Made by a program: the position numbers and the translations under genes. The notes beneath the pieces were generated by a model. The model had not been told where the DNA came from. It saw only the letters and a list, made by a program, of their open reading frames with translations, and made no database searches. Positions 41,583 through 50,660 of a stretch of 64,000 bases of DNA are shown piece after piece. How positions within the stretch are numbered: the first letter of the stretch is position 1; each line of letters begins with the position of its first letter. This DNA comes from JAUVXJ01 sp034411995 (GTDB lineage Bacteria; Chloroflexota; Anaerolineae; UBA7937; B3-Chlor), in NCBI GenBank assembly GCA_034411995.1, contig DAOUME010000010.1, positions 1 to 64,000 of the forward strand, read 5' to 3'.

Positions 41583-43967
41583 TTATGGGCTCTCCAGCAC
41601 CTCTATCAAAACCGTGAGGTCCATGTGATGGCCACTCAGAGTTACGGGGCCCGAGACGATCTCCTCGGGCCGCAACTCAAGTTCCACGTCGAAAAGGGTG
41701 TCTTCCCCGCTCCAGTAGTCGTCATCCTGGATAAGCCCACGGATGGTTAGGTTGTCCTCGGCGCCCAAGTCCACTACGACGTAGTTGTGGTCCGGACCAT
41801 CGAAGTATGGCGCCCACGATCCCGTTATCTCAGCACTCCCCGTCTCATAGTGGGTCCGAATTACATCAAATATGTCCTCCTGAACTCTCATCTCGCTGCT
41901 GGGTTCCAGACGTACGCCGGGGCATTGGGCCCACATCCAATAGAAGCAAAACGCGCCGTCGAAACTGATCACTTCAAAGTCGCTGCTGGAAGAAGCCCTG
42001 AAATTGCCTTTGATGGGGCCTTGTTCGTATGGGCCCCCCTGGGCGAACATATAGCCCGTATACTCGTCCTCACCGATGTCATCGTGGGTTGTGAGCCGCT
42101 CAAAGGTGACGCGCACGGTGCGCGGGCATGCTGCTCCCTCCCAATAGACTGTTTTGCTGCGAGGAGATTCCCGGTCGGAAGGGAAAGTGCGGCCACTATA
42201 GGCCGTCATCTCGAACTCCATCCTCTCACCGCAGGGCGGCTCCAAGTACCCCACGGAGTGAGAGTACCTATCAGCGGCCAGGTCGAAGAGGTAGGTGTCA
42301 TTGAGATAGACCGTGAAACCGTCGATGCTCTCTCTGTCGCCCCCCCATGTCCACAGCAACCGATAATCGCCCCCGACATGGAGCAGCCAGAGATTCGGTG
42401 GCGGGAAGGCCGCTTCCTCGCACGAAGGAGAACAGATGCGATACGAGATCTGGAAGGAGTGCGCCTCGTCTCCTCCTGCGGACGAAACGGTAATCACATG
42501 CCCATCCCAGTCCGATGCCGAGTGCAACTCCCATATCCCTCCCAGGTGATACGGTTCGTCTTCAGGGGATACTGAGGCCAAGCACTCGGCCCGCAGTTGC
42601 AGCGGCTCACCGCTGGGTACCTGGACGTGTCGGCTATTGGCCCCACCCAGGTATGCAGCGATATCCCAGCATCTCCTCCCCAGGGGTTCAAAGGGCCCGT
42701 AGTGCTCCATAGCCCCGCCCGCGAGACTGGCGTAGCACCACACCTGGTCATAGTCGCTGTCCACCTCTAACTCCAGGGCCTGGAATTCGACAGGCAGCTC
42801 CATTCTCGTGTACGGCTCCACGAAAAGGGAGGAGTCGACTCCGCTCAAGAAGTCCGCCGGGCCCTCCAGGTCGTCAGGGATGCCATCGTCGTCGGCGTCG
42901 TCTCCGCCTCCGGGAGGCGGACAACCTGCATGCTCAGGTAGGCCGGGCATCTCAGGGCAGAGGTCCACATCGTCAGGGCAGCCCCTTTGCTCAGGTAGCC
43001 CGGGCCGGTCGGGGCAGAGGTCATCGGCGTCAGCGATGCCATCTCCGTCCCGGTCAGGGCAACCGGCGAGTTCGGGCAACCCCGGCTCATCCGGGCAAGC
43101 GTCTTCCATACCGACGACGCCGTCGCCATCATCGTCAGGGCAGCCCCTGTGCTCAGGTAGGCCAGGCATCCCAGGGCAGTCGTCCTCCCCGTCCAAGATT
43201 CCATCGGCATCCCGGTCTCCTGGCACCAGACAGCCTTCTCTCTCGGGAAAGCCCGGTTCATCGGGGCAGGCATCCTCGCTATCACCCACCCCGTCTCCAT
43301 CGGCGTCGGGGCAGCCCTCGGCCCAGGGCGGGCCGGGTTCATCCGGGCAGGCATCGGCCTCCTCCAGGACGCCGTCACCATCCCCATCCCCCTCGCTGGG
43401 CACGGGGCAGCCTTCGCCTTCCGGCAGACCTACCTCGTCGGGACAGGCGTCCTCGGCATCGGGGATGCCGTCCCTGTCCCGATCAGGACAGCCGTCAGCA
43501 GTCGCCGACCCCGCCTCATCCGGACAGGCATCGTCCTCATCGGCCACCCCATCGCCGTCGCGGTCCGTCTCCTCAATGGCCTCCACATTGATCGAGGCCT
43601 GGCCGCGGCCGCCTTGCGGGTTGAAGGCCCTGACGGTGAGGGTGTAGGTACCCGGGGAGAGGGGCTCCCAAGAGGCCAGCAACGGAAAGGGAGAGATGCC
43701 GCCAGGCATGGTGGTGGTCCGGGCATCCTGTAACTGGCCGTCTACCCATAGTTCGATGCGGGCTACCTTCCCCTCGTCCCGAGCGATGGAGCGGACGGTC
43801 ACCGTCTCGCCCACCTGGACCTGCTCTCCGTAGCCAGGTGAGCGAATCAGCACCATCGGCCTGGCCACGGCTCTTGGCCAGAGAAGATAGGCTAACCCGC
43901 CAGCCAGGGCTGCCAGGCACGAGAGAACCAGGAAGACCGCCCCCACGATGATGGCTGTTTTTCTCAT
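41583..43967 (-). CDS. thrombospondin type-3 repeat surface protein
   Basis: 794 residues. An N-terminal signal anchor (about 5-30) precedes an Ig-like domain (about 38-130, RSPGYGEQVQVGETVTVRSIARD, ELWVDGQLQ). Residues about 135-365 hold seven full TSP3 repeats of the form DxDGDGxxDxxDACPDEPG, one shortened (DDVDLCPEMPG) and a terminal one (DDADDDGIPDD); these bind Ca2+. The C-terminal about 420 residues have Cys pairs and beta-rich domains. It is a full-length paralogue of the next gene upstream (44065-46383). It is likely a Ca-dependent adhesin or surface scaffold. Confidence 0.9.
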   Translation of the reverse strand: MRKTAIIVGAVFLVLSCLAALAGGLAYLLWPRAVARPMVLIRSPGYGEQVQVGETVTVRSIARDEGKVARIELWVDGQLQDARTTTMPGGISPFPLLASWEPLSPGTYTLTVRAFNPQGGRGQASINVEAIEETDRDGDGVADEDDACPDEAGSATADGCPDRDRDGIPDAEDACPDEVGLPEGEGCPVPSEGDGDGDGVLEEADACPDEPGPPWAEGCPDADGDGVGDSEDACPDEPGFPEREGCLVPGDRDADGILDGEDDCPGMPGLPEHRGCPDDDGDGVVGMEDACPDEPGLPELAGCPDRDGDGIADADDLCPDRPGLPEQRGCPDDVDLCPEMPGLPEHAGCPPPGGGDDADDDGIPDDLEGPADFLSGVDSSLFVEPYTRMELPVEFQALELEVDSDYDQVWCYASLAGGAMEHYGPFEPLGRRCWDIAAYLGGANSRHVQVPSGEPLQLRAECLASVSPEDEPYHLGGIWELHSASDWDGHVITVSSAGGDEAHSFQISYRICSPSCEEAAFPPPNLWLLHVGGDYRLLWTWGGDRESIDGFTVYLNDTYLFDLAADRYSHSVGYLEPPCGERMEFEMTAYSGRTFPSDRESPRSKTVYWEGAACPRTVRVTFERLTTHDDIGEDEYTGYMFAQGGPYEQGPIKGNFRASSSSDFEVISFDGAFCFYWMWAQCPGVRLEPSSEMRVQEDIFDVIRTHYETGSAEITGSWAPYFDGPDHNYVVVDLGAEDNLTIRGLIQDDDYWSGEDTLFDVELELRPEEIVSGPVTLSGHHMDLTVLIEVLESP

Positions 43968-44064
43968 CTCACACCCCTAGTTCCCCTGGCGCGCTACGCT
44001 GCTGGCCGGACGCGACTGATCGGGCCGGGATACACGTGCCGCGATCGACTCACTCGAGACGCCC

Positions 44065-46383
44065 CTAGCCTCCCATCCAGGGCCATATCCTCATACTAAC
44101 CTCTACGCGACAGGGCACCACTATGTCATAACTGGGCCAGACGTAGCTGTCGATGTTGCCTGTCTCATCGTACTGGAAAGTGGACTCGCCCCTGCAGAGC
44201 AGGGTATCCTCGCCCTCGCGATGATACTCAGAGATTTCGAACCCAATCGTAAGCGCCTCACCCTCGGGAAGCGAGACCACGAGCTCCGTAATAGATGGAG
44301 CCTCATAGCTGCACGAGGAGCACTCGGACTGCAACCGCCGAATGGCTGCGAACAACTCTCCCACCGTCAGAAAGCCGCCACTGGAGTCGTGTGCGTAGTA
44401 GCCGCACTCGTAGCCGTAGAAGTCGCAGATGGAGGAGTCGGCTCCATCGAAGGAGAGCCTCTCTTCGTTGGCCCAAAAGCTGCCGTAGATGGGCCCCCTC
44501 CCATCTACAGCCGGAATGGGCCTGAAGGTCTCCAATTCGACGATCACCGAACGCCCCCGCGCGCACGGCCCCACATCCACAACCACGGTATTGCTACGGG
44601 GTGATTGGGCACCGTCACTGGCACGGTAGGCGCTCACGGACCACTCGCAAGTGTTGAGACACGTGGGCTCGAAAGTCAGGATGGAGATGCGCCGGTCAGT
44701 TTTCGGAGCGCGCAGCACTGCGCCCCGCAACCAAACTCCACTACGGTTATAGCAGTTGTATTGGATACGGAACCCGTCTATCGCTTCCTCGTCCCCCTCC
44801 CACCGCCAGGACAACTGTCTACCCACGAAGCGTTCGTTCAACCACGTCCCCGCCTGCCAGGCTAAGGGCGGCGGCAATGGTGACTCCTCGCATGAACCCT
44901 CGCAGATGTGATAGGAGACCAGGAATGTCGCACCAAAGGGTTCCTCCTGCCTTTCCGATCTTCCACTCAGCCTGCGCCCGTCCCACTCTTCAGGGTCATG
45001 CTCCTGCCGGAGCACCCCCAGGTTAAGCGGTGGTTCGTCCCCGACGTAAGCCTCGCACTCCATAGACAACTGGAGAGGTTCCCCCACCAGTGTGTCAACG
45101 ACCACGCTGTTGTCCCCACCCAGGTCCGTCGCGATGTCCCACCGAGTGCCTCCTTCCAGTTCATAGGGCCCGTACCGTTCCAGGTAGTCGCCTACGCCGA
45201 CGTAGCAGGCAACCTCGTCATACGGCTGCCCCAACTGGAACTCCAGCCCCTCGACCTCGACGACGACCAATTGAGGCTCCAGTGGGAACGCCGGGATCAG
45301 CCCCGTTGGGCTTTCCGGGGCCTCGTCCTCATCGGGGATGCCATCCCCATCCAGGTCTGTCCCGTGCTCGGGCGGAGGGCAACCATCATGTTCGAGCAAA
45401 CCCTCCTCGTCTTCACACCTTTCAAGGTCATCCCCGAGGCCATCGCCGTCGCTATCGGGGGCCCCGGCGTCCGCGGCACCGCCATCCTCCGGCCGTCCTG
45501 GCTCGTCGGGGCGTAGATCGTCCCGGTCGGGAACCCCATCTCGATCTCTGTCGGGACAGCCCCCTTGCTCCAGCGAACCTGGCTCGGCCGAGCACTCGTC
45601 ATCTCTGTCCGCGACCCCGTCGCCATCCAGGTCCGGGCAGCCCCCCAACTCGGTCAGCCCTGGTTCCCCTGGGCACTCGTCCACGTCATCATGGACGCTG
45701 TCGCCGTCCAGGTCCTCTCCCCTGGGGCAGCCGTCACGCTGTGTTGGGCCGGGTTCGTCAGGGCAAGCATCGTTTGCATCCGGCACGCCGTCCCCGTCTC
45801 GGTCCCCCTCTGTGGCAGCAGGGCACCCTCCTTCCTCACGTACGCCTGCCTGGTCGGGGCAGGCATCATCGGCATCGGCGATACCATCCCCATCTCCATC
45901 AGGGCACCCCTGTGACGGCCCAAACCCCGGCTCGTCGGGGCATAGATCTCTCTCGTCAGGTATTCCATCGTCGTCCCTGTCCGCTTCCTGATGGGCTTCC
46001 ACCGTTACCGTAGAGTAAGCGCGGGCATCCTGGGTGTTGAAGGCTCTTACTATGAGAGTGTGCGCGCCAGGTGATACAGGCTTCCAGTGGGCGACCAGCG
46101 GGAAGGGCGAGGCACCACCTGGCGAGGGGCTGTCCTGGCCCTTCCACAGTTCACCATCCACCCACAACTCAACGCGGGAGATACTGGCACTATCACGGGC
46201 CAGGGCGTGGATGACCACCGCCTCGCCCACCCTCACATCCTCGCCCTGGCGCGGCGAGCTGATCAGCACCACGGGCTTGCTCATCGCCCCTGGCCGGTAC
46301 AGATACAGCAGGGCACCTGTAGCGGCGGCAGCGCACGAAAGGGCCAACGCGACACCCACCACGATGGCCACTGTTCTTCTCAT
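44065..46383 (-). CDS. thrombospondin type-3 repeat surface protein (paralogue)
   Basis: 772 residues from ATG 46383, with AAAGGGGGATGGCAG upstream. Order: signal anchor (about 4-28), Ig-like domain (about 35-130, ELWVDGELWKG), eight TSP3 repeats (about 140-345) and the same C-terminal modules as the previous gene (CYVGVGDYLERYGPYE against CYASLAGGAMEHYGPFE). In repeat six the Cys is Arg (DLRPDEPG), so one disulfide or Ca site may be lost. Sequence divergence is large, so the duplication is old. The last about 150 residues are distinct from the paralogue. Confidence 0.9.
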   Translation of the reverse strand: MRRTVAIVVGVALALSCAAAATGALLYLYRPGAMSKPVVLISSPRQGEDVRVGEAVVIHALARDSASISRVELWVDGELWKGQDSPSPGGASPFPLVAHWKPVSPGAHTLIVRAFNTQDARAYSTVTVEAHQEADRDDDGIPDERDLCPDEPGFGPSQGCPDGDGDGIADADDACPDQAGVREEGGCPAATEGDRDGDGVPDANDACPDEPGPTQRDGCPRGEDLDGDSVHDDVDECPGEPGLTELGGCPDLDGDGVADRDDECSAEPGSLEQGGCPDRDRDGVPDRDDLRPDEPGRPEDGGAADAGAPDSDGDGLGDDLERCEDEEGLLEHDGCPPPEHGTDLDGDGIPDEDEAPESPTGLIPAFPLEPQLVVVEVEGLEFQLGQPYDEVACYVGVGDYLERYGPYELEGGTRWDIATDLGGDNSVVVDTLVGEPLQLSMECEAYVGDEPPLNLGVLRQEHDPEEWDGRRLSGRSERQEEPFGATFLVSYHICEGSCEESPLPPPLAWQAGTWLNERFVGRQLSWRWEGDEEAIDGFRIQYNCYNRSGVWLRGAVLRAPKTDRRISILTFEPTCLNTCEWSVSAYRASDGAQSPRSNTVVVDVGPCARGRSVIVELETFRPIPAVDGRGPIYGSFWANEERLSFDGADSSICDFYGYECGYYAHDSSGGFLTVGELFAAIRRLQSECSSCSYEAPSITELVVSLPEGEALTIGFEISEYHREGEDTLLCRGESTFQYDETGNIDSYVWPSYDIVVPCRVEVSMRIWPWMGG

Positions 46384-46547
46384 TCTGCCATCCCCCTTTG
46401 TGGCACCACCTTCGGAGCACGCAGCGAAGTGGGTGAACCTGAAATGTGCGTGGTCCCACTGTGTCCGAATGGCCACGATCTGTGACGTCGGGGCTCCGAA
46501 TCTGCCGCCCTCATTCTACAAAGCTCGCAACGATCTTCTCACAACCG

Positions 46548-47669
46548 CTACCCGAATTCCACCCCGAACTGACCCCAAGTCGACCAGGGGCCCACGTTCC
46601 CAGCGCCATCCTTCGCTCGCACAGCCCAGCGGTAGGATATGCCGCATCCCAGGGGCGCAGTGACCTCCGTCCCCGTCGCGGTCCATCCACCCACACTCTG
46701 CCAATTACCCTCTGTGACCTCTCTTTCCACTTTCACGTAGTAGGTCTCGATACCACTCGGGTCGCTCACCGGATTCCAGTCTAGGGCAACGCCATCGCAA
46801 GGTAGCTCGATTCCACCCGTGGGCTGGACCAGAGAAGGGGCCGGCGGCCCCTCTGTATCCTGGGGCGTTGGACTGGGCTGCACCACCACCACCGTCAGTC
46901 GCGCCGTATCCCCCCCGCCGGCGCCCTCGGCCCGCAACTCGAAATCTTTGGTCGCTACGGGACACCTATCTCGGGAATCGGGTGAGGTAACACCCTCACC
47001 ATCGAAGTAGATAGCGGTGGGCGATCCGTCTACGCGCCAACTGAAGCGGACGCATTCGCCCGCCGTGATCTGGCTGCGGTTCACCTCGAACGAGACTATC
47101 CTGGGCGGCAGTGGGGTCGCTGTGGGAGGCACAGGGGTCCCGGTCGGCGGCGGTGGCGATGTGGCCGTGGCCAGCGGAAGCTCCTCTGGCGTTCCTGTGG
47201 GTGGCGCCACGGTTGGGCTTTCCAGAGTCATGGTCACCGCTGTGGTCAGGGGTGAGGGCGTGAGTAGCAGCCCCGGTCCCTCGCCCGTGACGCTGACGGT
47301 GACACTCGCCGGGTTGCCCGCCTGACCGTTGACCTCCAATGCAGTCATCGAGAGCAGGTACGTCCCTGGCTCCTCGGCTAGCCAGTCTGCAGCGACCTCG
47401 ACGAACTGCTCTCCTGCCTGGTCAGGCGTGACCACTCTGTACGGCTGCCGATCCACCGCCAGTTGGACCTCAGCCACGCCGTCCTGGGCGTAGGCGTGCG
47501 CGATCAAGGTCACTGTCGTACCCACATCGGTCTCGAATCCCTCGGGGGGCCAGTCGATCCACGCTCGGGGTCCAGCTTCCGCAGGGGCGCAGGAGAGAGC
47601 CAACGTCATCACACCGAGCAAAACCAGGGGAAGAACCGTGATCGGGGACCTCTGCCACAGTCTCACCAT
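46548..47669 (-). CDS. lipoprotein with Ig-like and fibronectin-III-like domains
   Basis: 373 residues. The lipobox is LALSC. The first domain (about 35-130: WIDWPPEGFETDVGTTVTLI, EVQLAVDRQPYRV) is the same type as the N-terminal domains of the two TSP3 proteins. A Thr/Pro-rich linker follows (about 145-195, PPTGTPVPPTATPLPP). A second Ig-like domain (about 196-265) contains ECVRFSWRVDG. The C-terminal fibronectin-III-like domain (about 285-373) contains VALDWNPVSDPSGIETYYVKV. It is likely a surface partner of the TSP3 pair. Promoter at 47794-47823. Confidence 0.8.
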   Translation of the reverse strand: MVRLWQRSPITVLPLVLLGVMTLALSCAPAEAGPRAWIDWPPEGFETDVGTTVTLIAHAYAQDGVAEVQLAVDRQPYRVVTPDQAGEQFVEVAADWLAEEPGTYLLSMTALEVNGQAGNPASVTVSVTGEGPGLLLTPSPLTTAVTMTLESPTVAPPTGTPEELPLATATSPPPPTGTPVPPTATPLPPRIVSFEVNRSQITAGECVRFSWRVDGSPTAIYFDGEGVTSPDSRDRCPVATKDFELRAEGAGGGDTARLTVVVVQPSPTPQDTEGPPAPSLVQPTGGIELPCDGVALDWNPVSDPSGIETYYVKVEREVTEGNWQSVGGWTATGTEVTAPLGCGISYRWAVRAKDGAGNVGPWSTWGQFGVEFG

Positions 47670-47793
47670 GCACCTCCTCGTCTAGGGGCTCTCATACAGG
47701 ACAAAGAGCCCAACTCGCAGAACTCGTCTTCGAGCTAAGGCGTCAGTGCAATCGAGGCCCGTCGCACACCAAGCTTTCGTGGGATTGAGTGGT

Positions 47794-47823
47794 ACTATAG
47801 CATTGGGCGAGACGTTCTGTCAA
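47794..47823 (-). promoter_or_regulatory. promoter of the surface-protein cluster
   Basis: Minus strand TTGACA (47823-47818), 18 bases, TATAGT (47799-47794). The leader to ATG 47669 is about 120 bases. It could drive the lipoprotein and the downstream TSP3 genes. Confidence 0.65.
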
Positions 47824-47852
47824 GTGAGACGGCCGGAGAGCATGGTACCCTT

Positions 47853-49112
47853 TCAAGCCTCGTACCCGCAGAAACGCAGCGCCGTGAGGGCCAGAGTCCG
47901 CACCGCCGTTTCCAGCTCCCTCACGGGCACGTACTCGTCCGGCCGATGGGCCACCCGGACATCTCCCGGCCCGAAGAGCACCGTGGGCGTATGGCCCACG
48001 TTCACCAGCAACCCCATGTCCGCCCCGTAGGTCATGCCCTCCAGCCTCGTTTCTGCTCCGGTGACGTCCTGCAAGGCACCAGCGACGGTCCGAACCAGAG
48101 GGTGCTCTACCGGTGTGCGCGCCGGGTAGAACTGCCCTCCCCACCACTCCACCACCGGGGGATGATCCCTCAACCAGGGGTCGGCCTGTGCAGCCTCAGC
48201 CACCGCCTCTTCCAGGGCGCGGCGGGCCGCATCCTGGTCTTCGTCCACGGAGATGCCGTACCGCCCCTCGAAGACCAAGCTCTCGGCCACCGAGGAGGCC
48301 CAGGTGCCGGCCCTCACGTTACCGATGCACAAGGCGTGGGGCAGCCTGTACCGTGAATAGAGAGGATCCTGAAGTCTCTCGTTTCGCTCGCGCTCCAGTT
48401 CCAGCAGCGCCTGGTGGATAGGCACGAACTTCTCGATGGGACTCACCCCCTCCTCCCTGACGCAACCGTGGGCCGCCTTCCCGGGGATGGTCACCCGGAA
48501 GTTAAAGGCTCCGGCCTGCACGGGGGCCACGATCAGCTCCGTGGGCTCGGCGACGATGGCTCCATCGGCCGTGTAGCCCCGTAGCACCGCGGCCAGCGTG
48601 CCCACTCCACCGTCCTCCTCCCCGATGACACTCTCCACCATCAGGCGGCCCTGGAGGCGCACTCCGGCGTCTCGCAGCGCTCTGGCGGCGAACAAGGCGC
48701 AGCATAGCCCGCCCTTCATGTCTGCCGCCCCGCGCCCGAAGACACACCCCTGGTCGATGGTTCCCTGCCAGGGAGGGTATCGCCACAGCTTCTCGTCTCC
48801 CGGGGGAACCACGTCCACGTGACCGTTGAAGATCAGGCTGCGCCCTCCGGCGTCGTCACCCATCGCGCCCACTACGCCCAGCCCGCGCTCTCGCTCCTCC
48901 TCGATGCTGAACGCCCAATGCTGGCTCAACTCCTCGAAGTCCAGCTCCCAGAGGTCGATATCCAGGCCACTCCGCTCCATCTGCCCGGCCACGAACTCCT
49001 GACCTGTCGTCTCGTCACCCACCAGACTGGGCACAGCGATCAGCTCGCACAGGAAATCCACCATACCCTGTACGTCTATGGACTCCAGCACCCTCTCCTC
49101 TGCCTCGATCAT
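47853..49112 (-). CDS. M20-family peptidase/deacylase (ArgE/DapE-like)
   Basis: 419 residues from ATG 49112, chosen because a longer start would overlap the upstream gene and GAGGTGAGG precedes it. Metal ligands: GHVDVVPPGDE (His, Asp), GRGAADMKGG (Asp), GEEDGG (catalytic and metal Glu) and a late VAHRPDEYV (His). The dimerisation domain sits between (GKAAHGCVREEG). The family removes an acyl group or an amino acid from a substituted amino acid. The DDAH-like gene upstream suggests a joint amide/guanidine-cleaving pathway. Confidence 0.9.
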   Translation of the reverse strand: MIEAEERVLESIDVQGMVDFLCELIAVPSLVGDETTGQEFVAGQMERSGLDIDLWELDFEELSQHWAFSIEEERERGLGVVGAMGDDAGGRSLIFNGHVDVVPPGDEKLWRYPPWQGTIDQGCVFGRGAADMKGGLCCALFAARALRDAGVRLQGRLMVESVIGEEDGGVGTLAAVLRGYTADGAIVAEPTELIVAPVQAGAFNFRVTIPGKAAHGCVREEGVSPIEKFVPIHQALLELERERNERLQDPLYSRYRLPHALCIGNVRAGTWASSVAESLVFEGRYGISVDEDQDAARRALEEAVAEAAQADPWLRDHPPVVEWWGGQFYPARTPVEHPLVRTVAGALQDVTGAETRLEGMTYGADMGLLVNVGHTPTVLFGPGDVRVAHRPDEYVPVRELETAVRTLALTALRFCGYEA

Positions 49113-49126
49113 CACCTCACCTCGTG

Positions 49127-49996
49127 CTACAGGGACCTCAGAATCGGCCTGGTAAGACACGTCGGACCGCCCTCTGCCTTGAGGGAGACTTCGTTACCCT
49201 CGTAGGTCAGCACCTCGCACCCGGCCTCCTCCAACCGCCGCCGGGTGACGGGGTTGCCCTCCAGCATCACGCACTTCCCCGGGGCCAGAGCGAGCACGTT
49301 GGGACCCATGCTCTCGAACTCCTGGTCAGGAACCTCGATGAGGCGGAAGCCGCGCTCCCTGAGGTACCGCCAGAAAGGCACCGGCAGCAAGGGCGAGTAG
49401 ACCACTGCCGCATCGTGGTCTACCAGACTGATCAGCGACATCAGATGCAGACAGGCGTGGGGACCGCCAAAGTAGGGCAGGGGTACTGGCAGGATACTGA
49501 CCCCCACAGGTTCCAGGGCCTCACGCAACTGCCGAAGCCCCTCACCGTTGGTCCGGAACCCCTGCCCCACCGCCAGAGTGTCATGGTCGATCCACAGCAG
49601 ATCGCCGCCCTCCGCCTGGGCCTCGCCCCGCAGCTCGTAGCAGATCGGCACACCCAGCTCCTCGAACCGCCGGGCGAGGGCCGCCTCCTCGCCGCGGCGC
49701 AAGGGCTTGCCCATCCGCAGGATCACCGCCCCAACGTCTGTGACCATGGCGGGGTCGTGGACGAAGATGGCATCGGCGCGGTCGAGCTGGACCTCGTCGT
49801 GATAGATCACCTCCGCGCCGGCCTCACGGAGGATGCTGACCAGGGCTTCGTGCTCCTGCTGGGCCACTTCCAGGTCTGGGCAACCGGAGTAGTGCCACCG
49901 AGCAGGATCATCAACCGCGAAGGCCTGGTCAGGTCGCTTCACCAGCACCCTGCGCAGCGGCTCCACCATGCTTTGGCTGCCGTAGCTGTTGTCCAT
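49127..49996 (-). CDS. DDAH/arginine-deiminase-family amidinohydrolase
   Basis: 289 residues from ATG 49996. Motifs fit the pentein (amidinotransferase) fold: FAVDDPARWHYSGCPD, a GGDLLW box, GPHACLHLMSLISLVD with the catalytic His, and a nucleophilic Cys in AEGGPTCLTRPILRSL near the C-terminus. Enzymes of this family hydrolyse dimethylarginine, arginine or related guanidines to citrulline-like products. It precedes the M20 peptidase with a 14-base gap, so they are probably one operon. The substrate cannot be fixed. Confidence 0.75.
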   Translation of the reverse strand: MDNSYGSQSMVEPLRRVLVKRPDQAFAVDDPARWHYSGCPDLEVAQQEHEALVSILREAGAEVIYHDEVQLDRADAIFVHDPAMVTDVGAVILRMGKPLRRGEEAALARRFEELGVPICYELRGEAQAEGGDLLWIDHDTLAVGQGFRTNGEGLRQLREALEPVGVSILPVPLPYFGGPHACLHLMSLISLVDHDAAVVYSPLLPVPFWRYLRERGFRLIEVPDQEFESMGPNVLALAPGKCVMLEGNPVTRRRLEEAGCEVLTYEGNEVSLKAEGGPTCLTRPILRSL

Positions 49997-50179
49997 CGAG
50001 CGCTCCACGGGCTTATGATAGCACGCTCCCTTGCGCCCCCGCAAGGCCCGGGCTTCACAGAGCCGGTGGCCACTCCCCGCAACAAAGACGGCGGCGAGCG
50101 AGTGCGTCTCCAGGCAACTCTTCAGCGAGGGCTGGTGCGCGGAAAAGGCTCCAGGGGAGGAGCCCCGGCCTCTTTGATC

Positions 50180-50208
50180 TTGTGACCCGGGGCCGAGGGG
50201 GTTATAAT
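50180..50208 (+). promoter_or_regulatory. promoter of the PKD lipoprotein gene, near-leaderless
   Basis: TTGTGA (50180-50185), 17 bases, TATAAT (50203-50208). Initiation would fall about 50215, only two or three bases before ATG 50218. There is no SD. The mRNA is probably leaderless. Confidence 0.6.
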
Positions 50209-50217
50209 CTGCGGCAA

Positions 50218-50613
50218 ATGCGACTGAGGAATCTGGCCCCGATTCTCGCCTTCGGCGTGCTGGCTGGAGCGGCACTGGTCGGTTGTGCCTTGGCGACCAA
50301 AGCTCCGCCGGTGGCCAAAGCAGGCCCAGACGTCGTCGTGCACGTCGGCGAGATCTTGCCGTGCGATGGTTCTTCGTCGGTCGATCTGGATGGCGGGAAG
50401 ATCGTCTACTACCAGTGGAGGATCACTGCTGCCCCCGAGGGACGCGAAAACGAGGTGGGACGCATACTGCGCGAGGGTCGAGACGCGGCGACCTGCCCCC
50501 CAGACCTGCTCTTGAATTCGGAAGACCTGGGCGAGTGGATCATCGAACTCAAAGTCACCGACGATGAGGGGCAGTCCGCTACCGACAACCTGGTGCTGAC
50601 GGTCATTCCCTGA
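50218..50613 (+). CDS. PKD-like lipoprotein
   Basis: 131 residues. A signal peptide with lipobox (LAGAALVGC) precedes a single PKD/Ig-like domain: PPVAKAGPDVVVHVGEILPC, DGSSSVDLDGGKIVYYQW, ELKVTDDEGQSATDNLVLTV. PKD domains serve in surface binding or protein contacts. ATG 50218 lacks an SD because of the near-leaderless promoter. It precedes the diacylglycerol-kinase-family gene by about 47 bases but is likely independent in function. Confidence 0.8.
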   Translation: MRLRNLAPILAFGVLAGAALVGCALATKAPPVAKAGPDVVVHVGEILPCDGSSSVDLDGGKIVYYQWRITAAPEGRENEVGRILREGRDAATCPPDLLLNSEDLGEWIIELKVTDDEGQSATDNLVLTVIP

Positions 50614-50660
50614 CCGTTGGCAAGGCCGGCCACGATCGCGAGAGGGAGGAGAAACACCAA

